A DNA stretch of 64,000 bases from Prosopocoilus inquinatus (GCA_036172665.1 CM069875.1:22351806-22415805); one strand, 5' to 3'. Numbered from the stretch's first letter, positions 22,742 through 34,915 are shown. The notes: a model not told the origin generated them from the sequence alone. Made by a program: numbers and translations.

Positions 22742-23700
22742 ACAGTGAGTTTGGTTTAGCTGTCACAGCAGATATTTCGGCTATTGTTAAATATACTACA
22801 AAATGTTATACAAGAAAAGTTGTTCTACATTTCATTTTCTATCATCTGACTTGAACGCAAAAACAACTGAACATAAAATGTAGCAAATACATTCAACATT
22901 TTAAATGGAATATATCCAATTTTATTACGTTTTCTAAAACTGTAAAAAATCTCTTTACAAATATATACCACACGTTAACTAATCAATTAAAACCATAAAT
23001 CGGTAATTAAGTAACAAATGCGTACTTACGCAGATTAGAATTTCATTTGAAAAAAATCCACAGTAAAACAAATGAAGTTATTTTTCAGCTCACGTAACAA
23101 TGTTTCCTAATACTGTCTTGAAAACGTATGCTATTCAACATAGATACAACACAACAACATGAACAAAGTAACAATAAATTTTTACGTTAATTAAATTTAC
23201 AATTTCAGTTTATAATATCTAGAGATTTGTTGAAAGTTCTTTGCAATTATCAGCCATTTCGTGCTATTTAATATTAATTTATTGTTACTTTCTTTATGTT
23301 GTTATGTTGTATTATGTTGAATAGCACATGTTTTCAAGAGAGTAAGTATTAAGGAACACTGTTCAATTGCAAGCTATTTTTTCGAATAAACCTCTAATCA
23401 ACGTAAGCATGCATTTATTAATTATCAATTTATGTTTCTAATTAATTAGATAACTAAAGCATGTGATAGATCGTTGTAAGGAGAATTTTTTACAGTTTTA
23501 GAAGACGTAATATAATTGGGTACATTCCATTTAAAATTTTGAATGTATTTGTTACATCTAACACCTTTGATGCTCAATTTTTTTTTTGTCAAGGCAGATA
23601 ACAGAAAATTAAATGTAGAACAACTTTTCTTCCATAACATCTTGTCGTATCTAACAGTAGCCGACATATCTGCCGTGACAATTAAAATCAAACAGATTGT
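22742..23700. mobile_element. ~950-bp fold-back element
   Basis: The left arm (gtttggtttagctgtcacag, aaaagttgttctacattt) is the reverse complement, with divergence, of the right arm (aaatgtagaacaacttttct, tgacaattaaaatcaaac). Pairing recurs inward around tgctattcaacata / atgttgaatagca near 23130 and 23315, so the hairpin spans nearly the whole element. No transposase. Confidence 0.7.
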
Positions 23701-24958
23701 ATATCCTAAAACAGGGAAGAGGATAGAAGAAGTACGTAAAGTGATTCACGGAAAAATAAAAAATGGGGAACAAAGGTGGTTTGGGTTGTTTTTGTAACTG
23801 TGATTACATTCAAAGAAGTTCGCATTGTTGTCATCGCGTAATGCTTGTGGAACTAGATGAGCGGGAATAGGTAAGAAAAAGTAGTCCTCTGATATCTTCC
23901 ACTTTCGTCAACAACAAGCAGGTGCAGCGCGTTATGCATATCGCACGTGTATTTTCTAACACAAAGAAAATAAGAAGTATGAGAGCTACAAAATAGCCTG
24001 TGTAGATACTGGTAAAGATAGAAGGTAAAAATGAATAAGATTTAAATCACGAGGAATCGAGACAAAGATAGGTGAAATTTGTTCGAAGAAAATATGGAGC
24101 TTAAGTTGTTACATTTGTGAAATTTTTTGAATTTGACATTCAGGAAGTTCAGATAAAAAAATGATAGATTTTTAGGTGGTAGATTATTAAGGAATACGTG
24201 GTAAGGTAAAAGGCTCACATTCCAAATCAAATTTTACTTCGGAAGGTCTGTGCAGCGATATGAAGAATGTGTAAACATGCCTGTGGTGATTAAGCTAAAT
24301 AAATTGTAAATATATAATCCTAAAAAACATTATTTGGCATTTTGTGTAAATTATTTCAGGACAAATTCAAGATTAAAGATTTAAGGGCTCCACAAACTGA
24401 AGCAGACGCGGTGGCGGCCTCTAGCTTGATGATATTGCTGCGATAACTTTTTCATGACAAAATTTTTATTGATTTGGAATTTATTAAAAAGTAACAACTG
24501 TGATTATTCATATTTATTGTTAAATTCAGTTAATACAAAATCCTGCATGAAAATGAATGAGAAAATCATTCGCGAATTTCCATAAGCTATAATTAATTGG
24601 TTCACAACAACTAAAGTGTTATTATACTAAAATGTATTAAGTGTGCTTTTGTTGGAAAGCTTATAAAAAGATCGATCCATTCTTATAATGAAATTCTTTA
24701 AGTCGATGTATGTATGTACATAAAATGCTGTATCCTTATTTCCTCGGAACATTAGGACACCTATACAATTCTTTCGTTCGTCCATTCATTGAACAAGTAT
24801 CGAAAAAGTTTAAGAGGTTGCCTTTTTAATTGTTTTATTATAAAGGGCATTTATTGCAAAATATTTACAACTGTACTTCTATTTATAAACAGTTTTAATT
24901 TAAAATGCAGTGATTTGTGTCCTACCTACGTCTCTTTTCAAGTTTCACTGAAACAATT
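23701..24958. other. AT-rich intergenic DNA, nothing recognised
   Basis: No ORF with motifs. A short G+C-richer stretch near 24395-24430 has no recognised content. Confidence 0.25.
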
Positions 24959-25055
24959 GGTACTAAATCCTTTTCACATTCTCACTTACTTACTTACACA
25001 AGTAAATAAATAATAAGTAAGTAACTAATTGAGAATATGAAAAGGATTTAGTACC
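24959..25055. repeat. 97-bp hairpin (inverted repeat)
   Basis: ggtactaaatccttttcaca at the left pairs with tgaaaaggatttagtacc at the right, and cttacttactta pairs with taagtaag near the middle. It is small enough to be a MITE remnant or a structured RNA; nothing separates these options here. Confidence 0.55.
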
Positions 25056-25497
25056 AAGATGCTAAGTAATAAGTCCCAGTTTGGACTAAACTATAAAGAT
25101 TAATCATGTTACATATAATGTATTGATTCTCTGACCTCGTTTTGGTATAGGTATGCCGAAATTCCATCGTCACTTCCCATTGGCTCACATAAGGTAAGCA
25201 ATTATAATTATATAAAAATAGAGACCGCATAAAACGGTCATTAATAGCCGCTGCATGTCGCAGATAATTGCGAGAATTGCGTAAACCGTTTGCGTAATAA
25301 ATTAAATGCAGCTTTAGACAAACGCATAAAATAACACTCTTGAGTGCGTTCGCTTAAAATTAAAAGTATTAATTGTAGTATATAGTTCTAAAATGAAACT
25401 GAGAATTTGTTAATGTCATAATTTGTATAAAAACATACTTTCTCTTCCGCATTCGCAATCATTTCCAATACACCAAAGACATAAATAAATGACTCAT

Positions 25498-25621
25498 GAC
25501 CGTTTTCATAATCAGACTTTAAATTTAAAGTTACTTTAACCTAAAAAAATAAATATGTTTTCCTATTCTTAAAGTGCCGTTAAATTAAAGTTTCCTTAAA
25601 GTCTGATTATGAAAACGGCCA
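25498..25621. mobile_element. MITE, accgttttcataatcagact family (copy 1)
   Basis: Terminal inverted repeats of about 26 bp: accgttttcataatcagact(ttaa) and (ttaa)agtctgattatgaaaacgg. AT-rich, no ORF. Same family as 28119-28197. Confidence 0.75.
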
Positions 25622-26896
25622 TAATAATTTTAAAATGGGGTAACGGAAATGTTTTGTATATTATCCGTTCACGACCTTTTTGTACGTTTTCTTTTCTTTA
25701 GGTTACTTGTCAACTTTTCAAAAATTTCCTGTTTTGTGACACTGACTGTGCTATTGATATAAAAGAATTAAGAACACTTACGATCGGTAATAGTAAGGTT
25801 AAAATATAAAAAAATATATTTACAAGTGAAAGCTCTGACATTCATAAACAATCATCATGGAATTCTGACTCCAGACTTTTTAATGATACAAAATGTTACT
25901 CGTACGTGGACTACTAGAGCGCAAAAAGATTGTGAACGGAAAATATCTCATTTTTTTGTTGTTTTATCTAAATGTCACTTTTTTTGAAAAAAAAAAGCTA
26001 ATGGAGATGTGTCACGAACGAATAATTTACGTTTCGGATAAGTAAGCACTCTTAATACTAATAATACTTGTTTATACTGAATGTTTTTCGCCTTTCCAGA
26101 TCAGTTTTTTTTTGCTTCAGTTCTCTTTAATGGATAACGTTTCAAAATAAAGCTCGTCGTCTTACACTTAGAGTCTATTTTTGCTAGTCACACCATTTTT
26201 GTTTGTCGCATTTAAATTATTTAGAACCCTATTTTGCATTAAAAATTAATTTTTCACGAGCTGAAAAGAATGCATTGATTCTTCATTTACATATCTAACT
26301 CAAATAATAGCGCGTTTAGTGCAGTACGACCCTGACCGCAATTTATGTATAGGAAATCACTTATACGTAAATTTGTACCTTCCAATGGTTCAATAAAAGC
26401 ATCAAATGCAAGAAGTAAATAGAAAGTTTGTCTCTAACACTTACTAATAAGAAATTTCTTGGTAATTCACAAACTAGGAACAGACCCGTATTTGATTTAT
26501 TTACGCCCCTGACCAGAAAGTACTCTTTCCCCCTTTTCTAACCGTACAGCAAAAAATATTATATGGAAATTTTATTTTAATTGACTCGCTCAGAGAAGTT
26601 TATTTCACTTTTGCTGTTGTTAAGAAGTTAGGTATTGCAGAATTCATAAACAAATTTTCATCTACCCCTAACCGACCCTTGAAGATTAATTATATTAACT
26701 CTTCTCATGTTTTCGTCGATCCATAGGAAGTTGATTGTTTCAACCCTTGCTAAGATAAAATGACTCTGTCCCGCCCAAAATATTTTAATTTTCGTTTATT
26801 TGCCAGAAAATCTGATTTTTTTCTTGGAATTATATTAGCATGGCCCCTTAGCTTTAATTCAAAATTCATTTCGGACTTTAGTACACTAAAGTTGTT

Positions 26897-27011
26897 CATG
26901 AATAATAACATTCACAACTATTAATCGATAGTGAAATGTTGCATGCTTTTCCATTTATAATTCTGTCCTGTTAAAGACTTAAACTTTTTAATTACAATTT
27001 TCATCGGACAC
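26897..27011 (+). repeat. Decayed Penelope terminal repeat with hammerhead remnant
   Basis: actattaatcgatagtgaaa then tgttgcatgcttttcc ... ttctgtcctg ... gacttaaac lines up with the stem II-GAAA-GTT-stem I region and downstream tttttctgtccgg...gattaaaa of the intact element at 8638-8731. The CUGANGA half is lost. attttcatcggaca nearby is the reverse complement of the tgtccgatgaaaat found beside the other copies. Confidence 0.5.
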
Positions 27012-27651
27012 TTCAATAACTTAATAACCTTAATAGTCAACTTCAATAACATTAATGACTACAGCAACTAACGTTTCATCTAAATTTACAGGAAATTAAA
27101 ATTCGTGCGCGTTAGTCCATGTGGGGCAAATGGGGCAGTATGAAAATCTCTTTCAGTTTCCTTTGTAAATAATCTTTAAAAATAAAAGTTAGCAATGGCG
27201 GCCGTTTCAAATTGAATACCCATCCTATATGTCCAAATGATCTTTTTTTTTCTTAAAATTACATTTTTAAAGAAACACACAAGGAAAACGGAAAAAGAAA
27301 TGAAATGATAAATAAAGAGTTCTTTAAAAGAAGTTGGACATTACACTTCCTTTAACTTTTCAGAAATATAAATTAATCTTAAGTAGATCGATTTCTTTTT
27401 GCTCCATTTTTAATTCTTTTTGTTCGAATTTAACTCGAATCTATATTTTATGCGATTTGAATCGTTTAAATGAAAAGAGCTTTTAAAAGATCAGCATCAC
27501 AATCTCAGAATATCTTTATCCCGCATTTACTGCACGAGATTAACAAAAAATACACTAGCAATGGACCCAGTGCATGTCAATCAAAAACGCTATTATTGAC
27601 TGATGTTTGAAGAAATTCAATTGTTTTAACCCTTAAATGAAAGAATTGGAT

Positions 27652-27712
27652 TTCCCGAGCATCCCTTGGACAGAAGTTTCGGCCCTGTTTGGGGACGCCT
27701 CAGCACTGCCAA
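27652..27712 (-). repeat. Hammerhead-like relic, retrozyme-related
   Basis: On the minus strand: gctgaggcgtccccaaacag, ggccgaaac, ttctgtcc. The order CUGA-stem II-GAAAC-short stem III resembles the retrozyme motif at 5920 (ctgacgaaaccccaaacagg, actgaaac, agctgtac), including the caaacagg loop. The CUGANGA core is incomplete and stem I does not pair, so it should be inactive. Confidence 0.4.
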
Positions 27713-28118
27713 TGATTTATTCCCAGGGTTGCCAGCTATGGTACTCTTGTAACATTTTTGGTACTTTTGCTCAAAATTTGGTAAGTAAAAAGTAGGATTC
27801 AAAGAGTGGTACTCAAATAGTATCACCGCGTGACCGCAAGTCGACATCAGGATATTTGCTTTAGATCTACAGTGTCATGGTCTACAAAAAGAAAATAATA
27901 AACTGTTGCTTTAAATACATACGAAGCAGAATTTATTTCTATTGCAAATGTATGTACTGAAGTTTTTGGATGCACCGTCTTCTATTAAAAATTGGAAATC
28001 GATCCTGGTGTTCCTACCATTTATGAAGACAACCAGTTCAATATTAAGTGCATTGGAAAATCGGAACAAAAACATTTAAAATATATGGACGTGAAATATA
28101 ACTTTATTCGTGATTTAT

Positions 28119-28197
28119 GGCCGTTTTCATAATCAGACTTTAAGAAAGCTTTAATTTAAAGTTACTTTAAATTTAAAGTCCTATTATGAAAACGACC
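28119..28197. mobile_element. MITE, accgttttcataatcagact family (copy 2, 79 bp)
   Basis: ggccgttttcataatcagac at the left pairs with gtcctattatgaaaacgacc at the right, around a ttaaagttactttaa centre. It is a shortened relative of 25498-25621. Confidence 0.7.
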
Positions 28198-28766
28198 CTT
28201 TGTCAAAAATAATAGCTATTTATTATAAAGTATGTAGATATGGAAAAAAAACTCTCAGCAATCCATGGAAAATTAATGTGTGTCTTAACTTGATTGTCTA
28301 CTTCTCACTGATATTTGTTAAACGTAACGTAAGTATTAAATTATTGATCTTCAGTTTTCACGTTAAATATTCTATTCAGCAATCTGTTCTTTACGGAACT
28401 AGACAAGCTTTTGGTAACTAAAATTTGTTGTTAAAAATAAAATTTTAATTAGTAATGTTGCATTTTTTAATTATATAAAATTGAGTTTTTTTTGCAGCAA
28501 GTGACAGTTGAATGTTGAATGACAAATAAGAATATATGGACTAGACATACGTTCGTTAATAGTTGTCATTTTAGGGCATGCTAGAGTTTGTTTTTTAACT
28601 GTACATACGTTACAAATGTCTTAGAAGGCAAATAAGTTACAAAAGGAATGTTTAGCCACGAGAACTTACTCAACTTACTTAACTTTTCTTGAGTGACATA
28701 ATATGCTGTTAAGGGACGAGTGTAATACATAGTTTTATCCAACACCTGTTTATTATGAAGTCATAA

Positions 28767-29182
28767 TAAGGTATTTTTCGCGACTAACCGGTTAGAATAG
28801 CATGGTTAGCAGTAGTGACGTCACGGTCACGACAGTACGTCACGGTTAGTAAGATTCGCCAAAAGAAAACTGTTACGGTTACAGGCTTTGCCGTGGTTGC
28901 ATTTTTAAATTTGACAACGGCCCAACCATGAATTATGTATTTAACTGTTACAAAAAAGTTGTGATTGAATCAAGCTGAGGTTAGCACGCCGAACCACGCA
29001 TCTATGCAACTCACTAAATAAGAGAGAGACAGCAGTGTTCCACAACTCTCTGACTAGGTTAGGAAAATAGTAACTGAAAATACGTGACGTCATATGAGCA
29101 GTTACCGGTAACTCACAAAAATGCAGTGGTTACTTATTTCGCCTAACCACACGTAACCGGTTAGTCGCGAAAAATACCTTAA
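28767..29182. mobile_element. ~415-bp MITE with taaggtatttttcgcgacta ends
   Basis: Left taaggtatttttcgcgacta(accggtta) and right (taaccggt)tagtcgcgaaaaatacctta are inverted over about 28 bp. Inside there are several ggttag/ctaacc and tgacgtca-type submotifs and no ORF. Flanking a/t-rich triplets do not give a certain TSD. Confidence 0.75.
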
Positions 29183-30122
29183 TAATGCCGATTTCGAATA
29201 ACAGTTTAATTACGGATTGATAATTTAATTAGTGTTTTATAGGCTTCATAATACAGGCTGTTCTTTTACTGTACGCAAATATTTAAATCTGTAATGCATC
29301 ACCATAAGTGGCAACGATTGAACTCAAATATCCTTAACAGAAAGTTAATAAATTTCGAGAAAAATGCATTGGCAGATTTTCGCCAAACCGTTTGAGAACT
29401 GCTGGCATAACTAAGGAGTGTAAGTGGCTAAGCGAGAGCGCACATGGCTGCCTGTTTGAATGATGACTCCAAAATAGGTCAGTTTGTCAATGTTTAACGT
29501 GGTTTAACCTTGTACATGAACCCTCTCGTCCTGTTTGATTCGTAGGATGCGTATTAACAGATCGTAACGGCTTTTGCAAACAGGTAAAAGACCTGCTGGA
29601 AGTCTCACAGCCATTTGGCAAGTTTATGTATGCGGAAGGAAACTAATTTTAAAACCTTTCGGTTTCGTTCGTTTGTACAAATTACAGATTCAATTAATTC
29701 GATTAAAAAATCTTCCGGGCAATCAACATTTTAAACCCGCCAGAATTTATTAAAACAATGTAACCTCACTTCAAGTAAGTAATTACATTGTTAAGTATTT
29801 TCAGATTATAGGCCGACGTTTATAATTACTGGACGAGAATGCGCCTTAACATTGCGAATGAGTTAAATAATCACATCACCGTCATCCATCGTTTTATTTT
29901 TCACAAGTAATAAATAAATTTCGTTTCCATTTCTTAAGTGTGCTTTTACAGCGCCGGCCACCTCTTCGATTGACGCGCTTAAGGTAGGACAGTATTTAAA
30001 TAAATATAACATTAATTCCCTCAATGAATTAAAATTTTAAATAAAATAATTACTAAACGATATTAAGAAACGCTAAGAAATGGTTTTGAATGCGGAACTC
30101 GGCGCGTGGTTGGTGTCGACTA
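29183..30122. other. Intergenic DNA, nothing recognised
   Basis: AT-rich with isolated G+C-richer patches (about 29370-29450). No supported ORF, repeat or RNA. Confidence 0.25.
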
Positions 30123-30334
30123 TACACAGAAAAAAAGTTGTAGTAAAAATGGAGACAGAAACAAATTGTAGGAGATATTCGTAGGATTGTAGGAATTGTT
30201 CATACAATTGTGAGGCAGGACTCTATTCTTATCGTAAAATTTATTACAATTCTTCTAATATTTGCTATAATTTGTGTCTGTCTCCATTTTTACTACAATT
30301 GTGTTACTTTTTACTACTCATTTTTTTCTGTGTA
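30123..30334. mobile_element. 212-bp MITE with tacacagaaaaaaa ends
   Basis: Terminal tacacagaaaaaaa / tttttttctgtgta plus subterminal tgtagtaaaaatggagacag paired with ctgtctccatttttactaca. A TA at each edge fits a TA target site (Tc1/mariner-type MITE). No ORF. Confidence 0.75.
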
Positions 30335-31680
30335 GGAAAGCGTTGCAACCTTGCTAGTATTTCTCTCTAGCACATATCAACAGATCAAAACAAGTGGAAC
30401 TTCCGAAATTTGTTGGCTATAGTACGGTAACCACCGGAAAATGCGCACAGAAGGTAGCATTTCATGTACTTATGCTGAGGAGATTGAGTACATCTAAAGT
30501 AAATCACAACTCGCAGACATTTTAATTAAAAGTTTAGGAACTACTCAATTTAAATTTTAATGCAATAATACTGGAATGGAATAATACTGGACTTTGTTAA
30601 TTTTGAACTATTCAATTAAGGTGGAGTGTTAATAGCACAATTTAAAGTTAACATAATTATTAGCTGGCTTAGTATGCAGTTATGTAAAAAAAAATTTCTA
30701 CTGTGTGGCTTTTCCCATTTTCTTACCTATGCCATCAACAAATACAACACAAATACACACTACAATATGTCATTTAAAATAAACCTAAAGGTCACATTCT
30801 ATTGGTCATCAGTACGCGAAGGAAGAATAAGTATTAAAAGTAAATGAAATTTTAAAATATGAAATACCTATATCAGAAAAATTTGAGATATAAAAATCAT
30901 TTTGCTTGTGGTACGTCCTTGGATAATAAATATATTTATTCTACACTTAATAACTTTTCTTGTTTTTAATTAAGGAAAGTTATTTCAATTATTAATTAGC
31001 CTGAATACGAAAGAGTTAACAGAACCGGACAACGAACGGTGCCATTAGTAGTAATTATACTGTTTAATTTTCACCTTGGCTGAATATTAGAAATCGGCAA
31101 ATAAATCGACTGACTGACACGAAGCTCATTGCTATTTTGACTAGTGTCATCAATTCAAAGCCCAAAAAATTTGACAAAGCGTCACTGACGTCAACGAAAA
31201 ACCCAACGTGTTCTGTTCATTGTCGCACGTTCAGCCAATTAATATTCATAAATAAATAAAGACAAAAGGAGTTCCGTCAAGCGGCACAATTTTTTAAACA
31301 AATACTAATTGCACTTACAGGTGTTTTCAAGGAGAGTGCGTACCTGAAACATAAAGTGCGAAAAGGGAACGCATGCGCGAGCTCTCACTCCGCCGCTGTT
31401 TGAATAAGAAATTACGGACGAAAGAGCGCACACAGTGAAAGAAGCAGCCGACAAAACACCGGCGGTAAAATACTGACCTAGAAATGTTTAATGCATGATC
31501 TGACGGCGGCTGCTTCAAGAATTCCCTTCGATTTTCATTCTCGTTTTGACTGAAACCTAAACGTTTTTCTGAAAAACATGGATAAAAATGTGACAATTCG
31601 TCGCGCCGTCGTTTTGTTTATCACAGACGTCCCGACGCTCTGAAGTTCATTTCTTTTTTTTTATTCATAGTGCGGGAAAA
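30335..31680 (+). promoter_or_regulatory. Upstream region of the secreted-protein gene, with a CpG-rich patch
   Basis: AT-rich until about 31320. 31325-31480 and 31595-31645 are clearly richer in CG dinucleotides (gcatgcgcgagctc, ccggcggt, cgtcgcgccgtcg) just before the first coding exon at 31681, where a promoter or 5' UTR would lie. No TATA box or initiator could be fixed. Confidence 0.3.
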
Positions 31681-31958
31681 ATGATACTCCGGATTAAAGT
31701 TATGTACGGGGTGATTTTTGTGCTGTGCTTTCTGGGCATCCAAGGAAAGCCCTCTCTATCTTTTAATCTACCCAATTTAGCGGCACTCGCAGGATTTGGT
31801 GGTGCCAGAGAATTAAGAGAAGCAGAACTTAAAGAGTACAGTGGAAAACGTGTTTCCAACAGCTCTCTAAGGATGGTATACTTTTTCGACCAGACCGTTG
31901 CTGTCGTCGAGCTAGGACCAAAAAAATTATTGTTAAACTGTGAACTTATAGAAGTCTA
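31681..31958 (+). CDS. Secreted protein, probable group III phospholipase A2-like: exon 1
   Basis: ATG at 31681 starts a signal peptide: basic start, hydrophobic VIFVLCFLGI, likely cleavage near QGKPS. A second ATG seven codons on is an alternative. The mature part has VVELGPKKLLLNCELIEV. The exon ends at a consensus donor (TA|GTAAGT at 31959); reading past it gives an immediate stop, so splicing is required. Phase 2 here and the first base at 56896 rebuild a Tyr codon, giving LIEVYEPEEA. This N-terminal pattern, followed by SGIIPG, resembles insect secreted group III phospholipase A2 precursors. The family call rests on memory of that pattern because the Ca-binding and His-Asp catalytic exons are not in view. 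Confidence 0.68.
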
Positions 31959-32279
31959 GTAAGTAACATCAATTTTAATATACCTACCTATAATTAACAT
32001 TTTTATAATATTTGATTATCATTACAATATGTGTTATTTAAATATGATTCAAAATTACGAAAGTACAACCAAATCATGTTTCTCTTTTTCAAAAAAAAGA
32101 AGACTCGAAAACTGTCCATCGAGTGTATCCGGGGTAGGGTTATCAACATCCAATCGATGCTGATCCGAAGAAATATCACTACAAATAATTTTTGCGCGAA
32201 GAAAAGCCTAGACAATGAAATATTAATAATTTTATAACAATCATAATAAAAAACAAAAATTCTTTTAGAATAGGGCAGT
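31959..32279. other. Start of the 25-kb intron, nothing recognised
   Basis: AT-rich; short ORFs here overlap each other on both strands and have no motifs. Confidence 0.3.
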
Positions 32280-33660
32280 TTTTAGATAAAAAAGTGGTTT
32301 TGATAAATTACAACTTAAGAAAAAATCGGGTATTCACTTTTAATCTGTTTCGCATAAAAAAAAAATAAAAAGAAATATCATTATAAAAACTAAAATAAAA
32401 ATAATATAAAACTAGCCGCCTTTGCAATATGCGATGTTGTCGCTTTGTCGTTGTAACTTGTAATAGTGTTCAAAACCAGGGTTGATAGATTTTTCTTGAA
32501 AAATATAACCAAACGTATTACAAAAAGTAGCCCAATTACGCCAAACTTCCAAATGTAAAAAGATATTTAATAATTGTATTATATTATTGAAATATTAGCA
32601 GAAATAAATTTAAAAAAATACCTGTAATAAAACAAGATAAAATAATACCGTCTTAAAATTTTCGGCTTAGAAGTATAGTGATAAAAAACAAAAACGAATC
32701 ATTAACTATTCATAAAAATGTAATTAATTTGACAGTTGTGAATATAACTATTCTTAAAAAAATAGGAGCAAAGAGGAACAAAATAAAATTCAAGATAAGA
32801 ACAAAGATATACGAATAATAAGATAGGTAAAAGTAAACAAAAACAAATAAGGAACCACCGATTTGGAATATCAAAAACAGAACAAATATTGGATTTGGAA
32901 TATCAAAAACAGAACAAATAAAAAAGCTAATTAATCTGCAGAAAATTAGAAACAAAAGAGAAATTAAAGAAGCAGCGACAAGGCACGGAGCAAAAAAAGA
33001 AGATCGGCACTAAGTTGAACAAAAAAGCAACTGTTTTCCGGACGAACGGAAAAGCAAACTATAAAAAAGTCAGTAACACGATAAAAAAACAAAAAAGGAA
33101 CGAACGACAAATACAGTGCATAAAACAAAAAAAGATCACAGCTGTGATTGAGACACACAAATGAAAAACGATAAACTACGAAAAAGAACCAATAAAGTGC
33201 AAAAAATCAATTCGATTAGAAAAACAAAAGTACGAAAACATAAAGAACACGATGACTAAGGTGAACAAAAATCAAATTAATCTCCAGACGAAAAATTAAA
33301 AAAAGAGGCTAGTAGAAACAAAAGACAATTTCACGAATATGTATGGACAAAAAAAATTGACGAAGGTTTTTGCAAATAAAAACAAACTCGCAGGAGAACT
33401 GTAAAAAAGGTGAAAATCGAAATTCGATCAAAAAGAAAAGAATACGAAAAACAGGGGAAAACAACAAAAGAATACATAGACAGGAAATAAATGTAAAAGA
33501 AAGTCAGATTCTCTGGTCGAAAACTCAAGAAATTGGCAGGAAATAAAAGAGTAAAACAAAACAAGTGAACCGTATATAAAAAGCAAAACATTAATTCCTT
33601 AAAACAAAAGAGAAAGACAAAATATGAAACTAACAAAACAAAAGAAAACGATAGAGGAAA
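32280..33660 (+). repeat. Strand-asymmetric A/purine-rich tract
   Basis: The plus strand is dominated by A-runs broken by g/c (aacaaaa, aaaagaa, gaaaaac) for about 1.3 kb with few T-runs, so the minus strand gives long Phe/Leu/Ser-rich chance ORFs. Not a clean tandem repeat. A tract with the same texture and shared words (aaaagtaaacaaaaacaaa) occurs at 59180-60340. Confidence 0.45.
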
Positions 33661-34475
33661 TACATAATACCTATAAATTTAATAGAGGCATGGATAGTCA
33701 CTATTGATCGCACTGCAATTTTTTTCTCTGCGTTTTCAAATTTTTGGACGGTGGTGTACTTTTGTACAAAAGTGTACAATTTTGTTGATTGTCGTTACGT
33801 GAAGATAAGAAGCCCATTCTCTTTTGTGAAGTGGAATTTATTTCAATGGCAAATAAAAAATTTATTAAAATAATCAAAGTAATTAATTAATTAATTTTTA
33901 ACACCAGATTTCATCAAAAAATTATTTACAGTTTTCTATAGTGTTCGTGTTCGTTTTTAATACAATGTAGAAAGATTTACCTGAAATTGAGTTACGCCAG
34001 CGCCAACTATGCATATTTTGTTGAACTATTTATCAGCGAAAAAATTTTGAATGTATTTCTTAACATAAATTTAGAATAAACGTATTTATTTTCACAAAAA
34101 ATCCATCAAATGGGAAAAAAGGAAATTTCACTCAAGATGGAACGCTGGAAATTATAAACTTTTTGTTCACGAGTAGATATAATTTTTAATGCTCCCGAAT
34201 AATTTCATTTCAAACCCGAAGAATGATCGTAAAACCCAAAGTCGTCGAATCAAAATAACATTTGTTAGCAACCCTAATCTGCATGTAATCGCAACTTTCT
34301 TGCGCAAGATGTTTAGCTTATTTTATATCTCACTCATTATTAGCTTCTGAAACAAAGTAAATTATCTGGAATGGTGTTGCCGTAAGACAATATTGTGGAG
34401 GTTGTTGCGCAAAGCAAAAAGATGAAAGAAAGAAAGAAAAAAAGAAGAAGGCAGCGTGTGAAAAGATCGCCCGTT
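33661..34475. other. AT-rich intron DNA, nothing recognised
   Basis: Contains a perfect short palindrome tgtacttttgtacaaaagtgtaca near 33757-33777 region and otherwise no structure. A Lys/Arg-rich ORF beginning at 34395 is interrupted by the hAT insertion boundary and is not credible. Confidence 0.25.
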
Positions 34476-34483
34476 GTCAAGAC

Positions 34484-34907
34484 CAGGCCTGGGCATAAAA
34501 TACGAGAAGAGCCACGTTGTAGTATCTCCCACTATTCCATAGTCGTCAATGAAACGTCAATAAGAATGAGCCAGCCTGCCAGCCGATCGTGTACCAACAG
34601 AAGTTATAAAACGTGTGGCTCTCGTGAAATACAAACATGAACCAAAATTATGAATTTAAGTACCTGTGTTTTATAAACAGTACAGGTAATGCAAAATGTA
34701 TTATTTGCGGTAAACTGTTGAGCGTAAAACGATATAATATTGCTCATCACTACAACATTTTCCATAAATAATATTATCTACATAAATTTTGTATATCGTT
34801 GGTTGTTGAAATTGAAGCGCCTGAGCGTCAAGCGGGAACCGGTACTGCCTGTGCGGTGGTAGAAGGCGAATATACCCCGACATATTCCCCTAGCATGATT
34901 AGGCCTG
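34484..34907. mobile_element. 424-bp hAT deletion derivative with 8-bp TSD
   Basis: Ends CAGGCCTGGGCATAA and, reverse-complemented, CAGGCCTAATCATGC. The 8-mer gtcaagac flanks at 34476-34483 and 34908-34915. The interior keeps a short BED-finger remnant but no catalytic domain, so it is an internally deleted hAT element. Confidence 0.8.
34637..34771 (+). pseudogene. BED-type zinc-finger remnant of a hAT transposase
   Basis: ATG at 34637, stop at 34769-34771, 44 codons. The pattern FINSTGNAKCIICGKLLSVK then HHYNIFHK gives CX2C ... HX4-5H as in the N-terminal DNA-binding fingers of hAT and ZBED-type transposases. It lies inside the 424-bp hAT derivative, which supports the call. Everything downstream of the finger is deleted. 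Confidence 0.55.
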
Positions 34908-34915
34908 GTCAAGAC

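Larger units (their letters stand above)
25622..28118. other. AT-rich intergenic DNA with decayed ribozyme-element relics
   Basis: No gene found. The only structure seen is the relic of a Penelope terminal repeat near 26897-27011 and a hammerhead-like relic near 27652-27712, both listed separately. Confidence 0.3.

Noticed and set aside
32710..33636. Phe/Leu-rich minus-strand ORFs resembling membrane proteins
   Set aside because: Produced by the A-rich plus strand (TTT/TTC codons); no consistent topology or motif.
34395..34640. Lys/Arg-rich 81-codon ORF
   Set aside because: Spans a hAT insertion boundary and is composed of simple A/G-rich sequence.
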